From positions 1 to 5,387 of the forward strand of contig CAZJGI010000169.1 of assembly GCA_964545315.1 (NCBI GenBank): a stretch of DNA of 5,387 nt, written 5' to 3'. Shown one piece after another: positions 1 to 5,387 of this stretch. Positions within the stretch are counted from its first letter, which is position 1, and each line of letters begins with the position of its first letter. A model generated the notes under the pieces. It had not been told where the DNA came from. It ran no database searches and worked only from the letters and a program-made list of their open reading frames with translations. The stretch comes from JAAYJR01 sp964545315 (GTDB lineage Bacteria; Bacteroidota; Bacteroidia; Bacteroidales; Prolixibacteraceae). The translations under genes and the position numbers were made by a program.

Positions 1-224
1 GTATGTGCATATGAACAGGCAGCACACCCGTTTACTTCAGTAACTGCCAATTGTAATCTCTCAATGAAATCCTTACCAATCAGCTTCTTTCTTTTATTTT
101 TAATCATTTTTGATACAGCATCAGGTATCAGCGTAAATGCATTATACATCTCCCAGGGGCTGAATTTCCGTTTGTACTCAGTCCTTGAAATAATATGGTT
201 CGGTAATGTAATATCCTTTATCAT
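1..224 (-). CDS. AhpD-like / carboxymuconolactone decarboxylase family protein, N-terminal part (cut by window edge)
   Basis: The reading frame starts at ATG (complement of 222-224) and runs open off the left edge, giving 74 complete codons. The visible C-terminal end carries E63, C67, C70 and H74 in the order E-x3-C-x2-C-x3-H (TEVNGCAACSYAH). This is the redox-active CxxC plus proton-relay histidine signature of AhpD-like and carboxymuconolactone decarboxylase family proteins. Members reduce peroxides, or act on small carbonyl substrates, as cytoplasmic oligomeric enzymes; the substrate cannot be told from this piece. The preceding segment, with an aromatic/proline-rich stretch (FSPWEMYNAF) and basic helix, resembles longer single-domain members. 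There is no signal peptide, so it should be cytoplasmic. No Shine-Dalgarno precedes the start, as is usual in Bacteroidota. An operator-like dyad lies 24-58 bp upstream. The family is assigned from the motif; the function is inferred. Confidence 0.85.
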   Translation of the reverse strand, partial: MIKDITLPNHIISRTEYKRKFSPWEMYNAFTLIPDAVSKMIKNKRKKLIGKDFIERLQLAVTEVNGCAACSYAH

Positions 225-247
225 TTTCTGGAATAAATAAAAGTTAA

Positions 248-282
248 ATTAAATGACAAAAATACAGATTTTGTCATTTAAT
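248..282. promoter_or_regulatory. Perfect 14-bp inverted repeat, likely repressor operator
   Basis: Arms 248-261 (ATTAAATGACAAAA) and 269-282 (TTTTGTCATTTAAT) are exact reverse complements with a 7-bp spacer. The dyad is centred about 41 bp upstream of the AhpD-like start and covers its candidate -7 box. The TGACA...TGTCA core is the kind of site bound by dimeric repressors such as TetR-family proteins. No T-tract and no gene ending here argue against a terminator. The symmetry is seen directly; the operator role and the regulator class are inferred. Confidence 0.55.
257..264 (-). promoter_or_regulatory. Candidate Bacteroidota -7 promoter box for the AhpD-like gene
   Basis: Read on the minus strand this is TATTTTTG, an exact match to the Bacteroidota -7 consensus TAnnTTTG, 32 bp before the ATG. 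A clear -33 TTTG partner at the expected 19-21 bp spacing is not seen, only a weak GTTATGTT-like stretch around 282-289. The box sits inside the inverted repeat 248-282, which fits repression by promoter occlusion. Confidence 0.35.
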
Positions 283-599
283 AACATAACTCTGATAATC
301 TTATCGTCTCAAAGGAACTATAAGGTTATATTTCTTGATAACCAGAACTATTTCAAATATATATCTTTAATGCAATATAACATCTCTTCCAACATCTTAC
401 TCTGTTCAGTGAGCAGTGAAAGGTCATCCGATCAAAAGGTGTAAAGCCGATATGACCATATAGAAATACAATTTTCATGTCTGCATAACCAAAGAAATAA
501 TAATAGGCTCAAAATGATAAAACTATGAGAATGATAGATGTTATGATTACAGTTTTTCTAAATATCATTTAACCGGTTATTTAACATTCTCGAAAATTG
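283..599. other. Intergenic stretch without a confident gene
   Basis: No start-to-stop reading frame with protein-like composition is convincing here. On the minus strand about 371-490 there are two short adjacent-frame pieces that look mildly coding: one contains GHIGFTPFDR, and the next frame continues with SLLTEQSKMLEEML and a stop near 369. They could be a decayed gene end, but I cannot assign a family. The rest is AT-rich with no repeat, RNA or terminator that I can support. Confidence 0.4.
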
Positions 600-695
600 C
601 TATAATATGGAACACCTGATCTTTTTCCACATTTCCCACTCTTCGAAATAATCAGGCGCTGGCTTAGTGCCATGAGGATCAGTATTCCACCTATC
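600..695 (-). pseudogene. Short coding-like tail beyond the hydrolase stop, probable C-terminal gene remnant
   Basis: Reading minus from 695 gives about 31 codons to a TAG at 600-602, containing RWNTDPHGTKPAPDYF then EEWEMWKKI. The acidic, aromatic and proline-rich composition is protein-like and unlike the surrounding AT-rich spacer. It is in the same frame as the hydrolase gene ending at 711 but is separated from it by two TAG codons (711-713 and 696-698). It has no start codon of its own upstream. It may be the leftover 3' end of a deleted gene, or a lost C-terminal extension of the hydrolase. I do not recognise its family. Confidence 0.4.
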
Positions 696-710
696 CTACG
701 GAGTTGTATC

Positions 711-1967
711 CTATCGAATTTTGTCTAAAACATCCTTTAACCATGGAACTGCTACTTCTGATTTGAAGTAATGGTTAGGTGCATCAACATTAACATATCT
801 AAAATATTCTTCCATATCCAATCCTTCCGGGATAAACTCATAAGCAAGTCTCGAAGAGGGATCACTGTATTTTGGATAATAATAAATTGCAATGTTATCT
901 TTCGCATCCATAATATTGTAAGCCTCTTTTATCAAGTCCAGGTCGGTTTGAGCACCACCCTCTGTAAGTATTAATGGCCGGGGAGCTATACTTGCAATAA
1001 TATCAGGAAGATCAAACCATCTCCATAGTCCCGGGACACAATGACCGAGCCAATTGGCACCGGGTCTGAGTCCTCTTTCAGTTGGTTTTGTAACTACGGT
1101 TGTCCTTGTAATAGTTCTACACAAAAAATCATTGACCACTACTGCCTTTATATCGGGATTTAACACAGCAAGTGCTATGACCGGTTCCGTTCCCAAAGAA
1201 TGACCACTTAAGGCGATCCGTTTATTATCTATAAGATCACGACTCCTCATCCATTTCAAAATCTGATGACCCTGGAAGGCTGACAACCCTAAATAGCTCC
1301 ATCCCATATCTATCAAATACCTCGAAAACGAATTCCTTTCATAACCGGGAGCCAGACCATATTTCTCAAGATCAGACGCTTCACCTACTCCAGGATTATC
1401 AACTGCAACAGCAACAATTCCCTGCTGCGCATAAAACATTGCCATTCTGTTCTTATCATCATGCCTTTCTACAGCATATTTTGGATTAAGTTCCTCCTCT
1501 CCTGCCAGATTCTCTTTAGTCCTGTTTGAACCTGGGAAACACAAGACAGCAGCTCCGGGATTATTTGATGAAATGTCATCCGGTATTAACATTAAAATCG
1601 GAACGATACTTCCGGGTTGGGGATATATCTCCCACTTTTCTACTGTATATCCATTTCGCTTTGAACTTTCCAAAAGCTTCGGTTGTGGTTGTGGCGGAAC
1701 TTCAGGAAACTGCATCAATTCTTCCATCTTAACCCTTACCTTATTTTGCCATATCTTAAATTCCTCAGCAGAACATTGAGGATTAAAAGCTAACTGAACC
1801 GGTGCGTTTCTGATTAGGTGCTGTACAAATCCGCGGGAGCTGACATATCGACCATCCAGACGGTCTGTGCCAATAACTTTATATTGTTCCGGATCTATAG
1901 TAGTTTGAGCTATTAATAATGCAGCACATAATAAATTAAAAAATGTAAGTAAACTTCTTATAACCAT
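711..1967 (-). CDS. Exported alpha/beta-hydrolase, acetyl xylan esterase-like
   Basis: This 418-residue protein begins with a signal peptide (basic residue R4, hydrophobic 5-19, probable cleavage after A20 before QTTID). It should therefore be periplasmic or secreted. C14 is not in a proper lipobox. Residues 21-120 form a helical and strand lead-in; the alpha/beta-hydrolase fold follows. The oxyanion-loop region is CFPGSNRTKENLAG (143-156). The nucleophile elbow is GHSLG (255-259, Ser257). The strand IAPRPLILTEGG (327-338) should supply the acid (E336 or D342 are candidates). The catalytic histidine is H399 in APNHYF. This architecture matches acetyl xylan esterase-like hydrolases (Abhydrolase_7 type), which remove acyl groups from carbohydrates; the real substrate is not determined. 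The ATG at 1965-1967 is chosen because it places the signal peptide at the N-terminus. No Shine-Dalgarno is seen. The 5' spacer holds an SMR remnant, so it is probably not tightly co-transcribed with the upstream SGNH gene. Confidence 0.9.
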   Translation of the reverse strand: MVIRSLLTFFNLLCAALLIAQTTIDPEQYKVIGTDRLDGRYVSSRGFVQHLIRNAPVQLAFNPQCSAEEFKIWQNKVRVKMEELMQFPEVPPQPQPKLLESSKRNGYTVEKWEIYPQPGSIVPILMLIPDDISSNNPGAAVLCFPGSNRTKENLAGEEELNPKYAVERHDDKNRMAMFYAQQGIVAVAVDNPGVGEASDLEKYGLAPGYERNSFSRYLIDMGWSYLGLSAFQGHQILKWMRSRDLIDNKRIALSGHSLGTEPVIALAVLNPDIKAVVVNDFLCRTITRTTVVTKPTERGLRPGANWLGHCVPGLWRWFDLPDIIASIAPRPLILTEGGAQTDLDLIKEAYNIMDAKDNIAIYYYPKYSDPSSRLAYEFIPEGLDMEEYFRYVNVDAPNHYFKSEVAVPWLKDVLDKIR

Positions 1968-2067
1968 GATTTCAAATTATTTCTAATAGTTCTTCTAACA
2001 TAATTTCTCTCTAATCATTTTGATATACCTGTTTAATATGCCAAATTTTTCAATTTGCTTATTAATT

Positions 2068-2196
2068 TTAATGTGATACGGCCTTCAGTCCGACAAGTGA
2101 TACAATTAAAGTTGTTAAAAAAAATAGTCTCAAAAAGTTAGTAGGTTCTTTGAATACGAAGATCCCAACAAGAACAGTTCCAACTGCTCCTATTGA
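2068..2196 (-). pseudogene. C-terminal remnant of an SMR-family multidrug efflux transporter
   Basis: The minus frame from about 2196 to the TAA at 2068-2070 encodes about 42 residues, beginning SIGAVGTVLVGIFVFKEP and ending LIVSLVGLKAVSH. This is the last third of a small multidrug resistance protein (EmrE/SugE/EbrA type): the GIGAVGT helix-3 motif, the conserved EP loop (KEPTNFLRL) and the final helix with VGLK. SMR proteins are usually about 105-110 residues with an essential membrane Glu in helix 1; that helix, helix 2 and the start are absent. Upstream, homology stops where the stop codon of the SGNH gene lies (2190-2192), so the two overlap by a few bases in different frames. The surviving frame has no internal stop or obvious frameshift, suggesting a fairly recent truncation. 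It cannot give a working transporter. Family recognition is strong; the deletion mechanism is inferred. Confidence 0.8.
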
Positions 2197-3380
2197 TTGA
2201 TAATATTTTTGATGAATTGATATAATTGTTCGTAGGCCCTGAAATGTCCCAGATCATTAAAGTGGGTTCCATCTATAGTCGCTTCATTATCAGTTCCTAT
2301 AAGGTTTTCGCTATCTATATAGTACAAATTTTTATAGATTTCAGATGATGATTTATAAACATCCATTAATGCTCTGTTTTGCTCCCGAATAAAACTCAAG
2401 GTGCCATGATTTGATTGAACATCCTTTTTAAAATATGCATAATCCCGTATTATACTTTCAACGAAGACAACCGGAACAGCATCATTTACAGAACGTATAT
2501 ATTCTACAAGTTCGGGTAAGTTTTTTCTAATTATTTCAGCAGAGGAGTTTGGGGTGCAATCTAATAAAATTACTGATGGATTTGCTGCCATGAAATACTT
2601 GGCAACTTCTTTTTCAAACCTACCGTTCCCACTAAAACCCAGATTGATAACTTCCTTATTTAAAGCTCTTTGGAGCAAGGCAGGATAAGTCAATCCGGGT
2701 CTTGAAGCAGAAGCTCCCTGTGTAATGCTTGTGCCATAAAAAATTACTGGATTCTTGGTATCAATAATTTGCCTGGCAGGTTTTCTGATAAAAGCATCCC
2801 GGTCTATCCCAATTTCTAACGAATCAACTCCATCATACAATGGAAGATTTAATAGATACTCCCTGCTTTCATTTTCCATTCCTTCTATTATAGTCGCTAC
2901 ATTACTGACAGAGTTCTGCGGTCTGGCCACTCCCGCAAATTGCCATTTATTATTTCTATAGGCATACAAATCAAAACCTTTTGAAGCAATCGGTGTCATA
3001 TTTGATGCATTTGTATTTTTCTTCAAAATCCATCGTAATTTTAATGATGTTGTATTGGAAGTAAACCGAATAGCAATGCCTGCAGAATTTTTACTTAAAT
3101 TCCACACAGGTTGTCTAACCTTATTCCTGGCATCTTCAGGGAGTCTCGAATAAATCTCCGTGTCGGGGATCTGTCCAATTATATCAAAATTTGAAGCAGG
3201 GTAATAAATTATTTGGGGAGATGTTTCTTTTAAACTAACCTCTCCTGTTTCAACCCTTTTACCATAAGATTGTTTTTGTTGGAACATGGGATAGGACTTA
3301 TTTGGAAAAAGTAACATCCCACAAATGAAGATAATGTTTAAAGCAACTGATCTTCTTGTTAATACTGTATATTTCATCAT
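2190..3380 (-). CDS. Exported SGNH/GDSL hydrolase with N-terminal GxDLY domain
   Basis: This is a 396-residue two-domain esterase. Residues 1-30 hold a basic N-terminus (K3, R9, R10) and a hydrophobic stretch 12-25, so it should be exported; C20 does not sit in a good lipobox. Residues about 63-200 form the beta-rich N-terminal domain, with the hallmark GFDLY at 135-139. Residues about 210-396 are the SGNH domain: block I GTSITQG (216-222, nucleophile Ser218), block II Gly in NLGFSGNG (246-253), block III Asn278 in DCTPN, and block V DGTHF (370-374) with Asp370 and His373. This matches the Lipase_GDSL_3 type, known for carbohydrate esterase activity in Bacteroidota; deacylation of a polysaccharide is likely but the substrate is unknown. 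The first of two adjacent ATG codons is used; the second (3375-3377) is equally possible. No Shine-Dalgarno is visible. The gene is followed directly by the SMR remnant. Confidence 0.92.
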   Translation of the reverse strand: MMKYTVLTRRSVALNIIFICGMLLFPNKSYPMFQQKQSYGKRVETGEVSLKETSPQIIYYPASNFDIIGQIPDTEIYSRLPEDARNKVRQPVWNLSKNSAGIAIRFTSNTTSLKLRWILKKNTNASNMTPIASKGFDLYAYRNNKWQFAGVARPQNSVSNVATIIEGMENESREYLLNLPLYDGVDSLEIGIDRDAFIRKPARQIIDTKNPVIFYGTSITQGASASRPGLTYPALLQRALNKEVINLGFSGNGRFEKEVAKYFMAANPSVILLDCTPNSSAEIIRKNLPELVEYIRSVNDAVPVVFVESIIRDYAYFKKDVQSNHGTLSFIREQNRALMDVYKSSSEIYKNLYYIDSENLIGTDNEATIDGTHFNDLGHFRAYEQLYQFIKNIINQ

Positions 3381-3691
3381 TATTTATTAATTATTAATTA
3401 CTTCCTCTGCCTTTTATGCTTGCTGTTAAAATCATTGCAATTCTACAAAAATCAGAGGAGGAACGGAAGTAAAAAATTAAAATATAAGTAAAAAGTAATT
3501 TAAGGACATTCTTATTAATATTCTGATCAATATATTTAATTTTTTTTGACTCCTAACTGATAATATTATTCTATTCATTGAATAGTCTGATTCCTGAAAA
3601 AAATTCTGTATCCCCCCTTTTACTAAAGATTTATAGAATTCATATCTGTGATTTTCGATTAAAATCTCCCTTCAGTTTTTTCAACAATTTC
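3381..3691. other. Intergenic stretch upstream of the SGNH gene, no gene seen
   Basis: This is very AT-rich with stops in all frames apart from short shadows. It must contain the SGNH promoter, but no full -33/-7 pair is clear; GATTTTTG on the minus strand near 3445-3452 is one base from the -7 consensus. An imperfect stem can be drawn between ACTTCCTCTG (about 3400-3409) and CAGAGG (about 3454-3459), and a 6-bp hairpin CTATTC-ATT-GAATAG lies at 3571-3585. Neither has a T-tract or context that makes it a convincing terminator or regulator. Confidence 0.4.
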
Positions 3692-3763
3692 TCAAATATC
3701 ATTGACATTGATCGAAAAAATCCCTGTAGTACCTGCTACTTTTTCAACTTCCTCTATAGTTAG
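3692..3763 (-). pseudogene. Out-of-frame coding-like piece after the hcp break
   Basis: Just past the point where the hcp fragment loses homology, the adjacent minus frame reads LTIEEVEKVAGTTGIFSI and ends in VNDI with a TGA at 3692-3694. After that stop the same frame continues with EIVEKTEGRF. The composition is protein-like, but the residues do not resemble what follows the N-terminal cysteines in hybrid cluster proteins. It may be the end of a different gene, fused to hcp by a deletion. I cannot name a family, and chance coding appearance is possible. Confidence 0.3.
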
Positions 3764-3845
3764 CAGTGCTTTCGGCCTTACCGCAAACGCCTTTAGTTGT
3801 ACAACCAATATTTTTAAGTGTCTCCTGACATTGATAACAAAACAT
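3744..3845 (-). pseudogene. hcp: Truncated hybrid cluster protein (hydroxylamine reductase), N-terminal remnant
   Basis: From ATG (3843-3845) to TGA (3744-3746) the frame encodes 33 residues, starting MFCYQCQETLKNIGC and continuing TTKGVCGKAE. This is the unmistakable N-terminus of hybrid cluster proteins, with the four cysteines C3, C6, C15 and C21 that ligate the N-terminal Fe-S cluster. Homology extends to about N29 (GKAESTAN corresponds to GK...AN in the family); then the frame ends at YRGS. Hcp normally has over 500 residues and carries a hybrid 4Fe-2S-2O cluster that acts on hydroxylamine or nitric oxide in anaerobes; none of that part is present in the window. A strong Shine-Dalgarno lies 6 nt before the start, so the beginning of the gene is intact and the body was lost. 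A short cysteine-rich peptide might still be made, but no function is expected. Confidence 0.8.
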
Positions 3846-3850
3846 ACTCT

Positions 3851-3856
3851 TCTCCT
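3851..3856 (-). promoter_or_regulatory. Shine-Dalgarno of the hcp remnant
   Basis: Minus-strand AGGAGA, with GGAG 6 nt before the hcp ATG. It fixes the start of the remnant. It is also unusually good for this window, where the other starts lack a recognisable Shine-Dalgarno. Confidence 0.65.
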
Positions 3857-3857
3857 T

Positions 3858-3873
3858 TTTATAAATTTATAAA
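3858..3873. promoter_or_regulatory. 16-bp perfect AT-only palindrome upstream of the hcp remnant
   Basis: TTTATAAATTTATAAA is its own reverse complement and lies 13-28 bp before the hcp start, just upstream of the Shine-Dalgarno. hcp genes are commonly under nitrosative-stress or anaerobic regulators of the CRP/FNR or Rrf2 type, so this could be an operator. It is made only of A and T in AT-rich DNA, so chance is a real alternative. It does not resemble a classical FNR site. Confidence 0.3.
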
Positions 3874-4102
3874 TAACAATTATTATTTAATGAATGTCAT
3901 TCTTTGCCAATTATTTTGAATAACGGTTAAAGACCCAGTAAAATGGTTGAAAATAAAAATTTTTGGTGTTAAAATATTGTTTGAGACATGAAATATATCC
4001 AAAAAGTGATAGTTCCGAACAGGTGGTAGCAACACATCAAACCAATAGTCCAAATGAATGTTGAAAGAAGAAACCCGAACCTATATGTAAAATCCATGTC
4101 TT
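3874..4102. other. Spacer between the amylase pseudogene and the hcp remnant
   Basis: I see no gene here. A minus-strand open frame (3969-4157) begins inside the amylase coding sequence in the wrong frame and has no family resemblance. No stem-loop with a T-tract is visible downstream of the amylase stop at 4103-4105. The right part (about 3990-4102) has slightly richer composition, but its translations look like read-out of spacer. The left part must have held the hcp promoter; no consensus box is clear. Confidence 0.4.
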
Positions 4103-5387
4103 TTATTTTGGTATCCAAACCGAAACTGAACCTGCCAGGCAATGGAATTCCCCCCAACCTTCGCTGTTGGTTACAACATGATCGTTAATATGCTCCGTTA
4201 TATCGATATAAGAAGTGTTGGGATACGATGTTTGCATATTTTTTTGGCCACTCTCTCCATTACTTAATAATACAGCAACACCTCCCCTATGCTTTTCATT
4301 TCCCGTACGAGTCCAACCAATACAATTTGGATGATCAAAATAATCATACTGATCACCAAAGGCATAGTTTTTCCTGACTTCAAGAAATTTATCAATCAAC
4401 CATCGATGACTTGGCATATCAATTTCGTATTCTTTACCATCTTTACCCATGTCTTTATAATTGGCACTATAGTAATCGGCTGAGAATATACATGGATAGC
4501 CATCTCTTCGTAATAAAATAATTGCATATGCTAAAGGTTTAAACCATGATTCTACCACAGACTCCAATGATTGTAATGGCTGCGTGTCGTGATTACTTAC
4601 AAGGGTAACAGCCAGACCTGGAATTTCTTGTATAAGTGTGTTATTAAATATTTTTTGCAGATCGTAATCCCTTCCTTTTTTACTGGCTTCTGCAAAATTG
4701 TAATGAAGAACAGAATCAAATAGCATCATACCGCCATCAGTTATTTCAATAAAATGTTTCAAAGCATCAATGTGGGTTGACCAATATTCTCCAACTGCAA
4801 AAAGATTGCGACTGCTATGTTTCCTCAAATGATTAAGCCATTCAATAAAAAATGATGGCTTAACATGTTTCACTGCATCGATCGAATCGAAAACCATCAA
4901 TTCCTGTTGTTTCGATATACCACTCTCCCCAATAAAAAAGCTCTTTCCTGACATCTGGATTATTAATGTCTAAATCACAACCCATTAGAAAATCGAAATT
5001 CCCTTTCTCCCGATCAACGTTTTCATCAAAGGTTTTTCCTTCAAAAAGGTATATAGTATCTTTGTTTTCTTCCAGGGCATTATGGTCAGCCGAACTAAAA
5101 TGCCACCAATGCCATTCAAGTTCAGAGTATTTCTTGTCACGGCCGGGAAAAACAAAGTTGGTCCATGCTTTTATGGTAGACATTTCTCCCGAGGGTTCAT
5201 TACGATTTTGAGGGTTATAAGGTGTTGCTTTAAATTCTTCAGGGTGGTCAGCACCCATTTTATGATTAAATACTATATCAGCATATACATGAATATTTTC
5301 TTTTTGGGCTGCCTTAATTGCTTTTAAATATTCAGACCGGGTACCATATTTTGTGCGAACTGAACCCTTTTGGTCAAATTCTCCCAG
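4103..5387 (-). pseudogene. GH13_5 alpha-amylase, frameshifted and 5'-truncated by the window edge
   Basis: Two minus frames (5387-4860 and 4954-4103) join into one protein of about 426 visible residues, counted from the window edge. It aligns throughout with liquefying or cytoplasmic alpha-amylases of GH13 subfamily 5, about 480-515 residues long, so roughly 60 N-terminal residues lie outside if it has no signal peptide. These enzymes hydrolyse internal alpha-1,4 bonds in starch or glycogen. Visible landmarks are LGEFDQKG with VRTKYGT at the start, region I DIVFNH (37-42), AWTNFVFPGR, EWHWWHF, region II GIDGFRFD with the nucleophile D169, region III VGEYW with the acid/base E199, region IV SNHDTQP with the stabiliser D266, and the C-terminal NSEGWGEFH domain. 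All three catalytic carboxylates are encoded. The frames are separated by a 4-bp duplication at 4877-4884, right after D169. Translation would give a protein ending RCSETC shortly after the nucleophile, so the gene is dead unless this is a sequence error. No internal restart would give an active enzyme. The rest is well conserved, so the lesion is recent or artefactual. Confidence 0.93.
4877..4884. repeat. 4-bp tandem duplication (ATCG ATCG) causing the amylase frameshift
   Basis: On the coding strand the sequence reads TTCGATCGATGCAGTG, where family alignment expects TTCGATGCAGTG (F-D-A-V). Removing one CGAT restores RFDAVKHVKP exactly. The event is therefore an extra copy of CGAT, consistent with slipped-strand duplication or an assembly/read error. 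Confidence 0.85.

Noticed and set aside
253..444. Plus-strand 63-codon open frame starting inside the inverted repeat
   Set aside because: Its composition is that of AT-rich spacer, it has no recognisable motif, and its start lies inside the dyad that serves the minus-strand gene.
600..713. Reassignment of TAG to an amino acid to explain the tail after the hydrolase
   Set aside because: The SGNH gene also ends in TAG at a natural C-terminus, and reading through here soon meets more TAG codons in AT-rich spacer. Nothing else in the window suggests an altered genetic code.
2042..2057. Small stem-loop CAAATT-TTTC-AATTTG downstream of the SMR remnant, as a terminator
   Set aside because: The stem is only 6 bp of mostly A/T pairs, with no T-tract following on the minus strand.
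3571..3585. Hairpin CTATTC-ATT-GAATAG as a terminator or operator
   Set aside because: A 6-bp AT-rich stem is expected by chance in this spacer; it has no T-run directly after it and no adjacent gene end.
3578..3763. Plus-strand 61-codon open frame
   Set aside because: It runs antisense to the hcp remnant region; the minus strand has a clear Hcp N-terminus while this frame has no family features.
3969..4157. Minus-strand 62-codon frame with hydrophobic stretches, resembling a small membrane protein
   Set aside because: Its start lies in the amylase coding sequence in a different frame. The hydrophobicity follows from T-rich codons on this strand, and it has no start signal or family motif.
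4103..5258. Reading the amylase as two separate genes starting at 4954 and 5258
   Set aside because: Both ATG codons fall in the middle of the GH13 catalytic barrel. The first 26 residues of the 4954 frame match nothing in the family until AVKH, and the two frames align end to end with a single amylase.
1..5387. CRISPR array, transposon ends, tRNA or rRNA genes, phage or defence genes
   Set aside because: I saw no spaced direct repeats, no transposase, no cloverleaf-like sequence and no defence-type domains on either strand.

Overview
The window is AT-rich and looks like Bacteroidota DNA. Coding regions are separated by loose, AT-rich gaps. Most starts lack a Shine-Dalgarno sequence. One candidate promoter box fits the Bacteroidota TAnnTTTG type. 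The gene content (exported SGNH esterase, exported alpha/beta-hydrolase, GH13 alpha-amylase) is typical of a free-living or gut carbohydrate degrader of that phylum. This assignment is inference; no rRNA or other phylogenetic marker is present. Everything recognisable is on the minus strand.

Layout from right to left, the direction of transcription. (1) 5387-4103: a GH13 subfamily 5 liquefying-type alpha-amylase, cut by the window edge at its 5' end. It is broken by a 4-bp tandem duplication immediately after the codon for the catalytic nucleophile. (2) 3845-3744: the first ~29 codons of a hybrid cluster protein (hcp), with a good ribosome binding site and all four N-terminal cluster cysteines, then out-of-frame sequence; the rest of the gene is missing. 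(3) 3380-2190: an intact exported SGNH esterase of the two-domain GxDLY / GDSL type. (4) 2196-2068: the C-terminal ~42 codons of a small multidrug resistance (SMR) transporter, abutting the end of the esterase gene. (5) 1967-711: an intact exported alpha/beta-hydrolase resembling acetyl xylan esterases. (6) 695-600: a short coding-looking tail in the same frame as that hydrolase but beyond two TAG codons; probably a gene remnant. (7) 224-1: the N-terminal part of an AhpD-like / carboxymuconolactone decarboxylase family protein. A perfect 14-bp dyad that overlaps its probable promoter lies upstream.

The two intact esterases could together remove acyl groups from dietary or plant polysaccharides. 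No SusC/SusD pair, regulator or polysaccharide-specific glycosidase is visible to define a locus. The notable property of the window is decay: one frameshifted gene and two confident gene fragments (plus one or two weaker ones) lie between intact genes, with no insertion sequence or transposase visible. I found no convincing new multi-gene system. The best leads are the amylase frameshift, the hcp and SMR truncation junctions, and the operator-like dyad.
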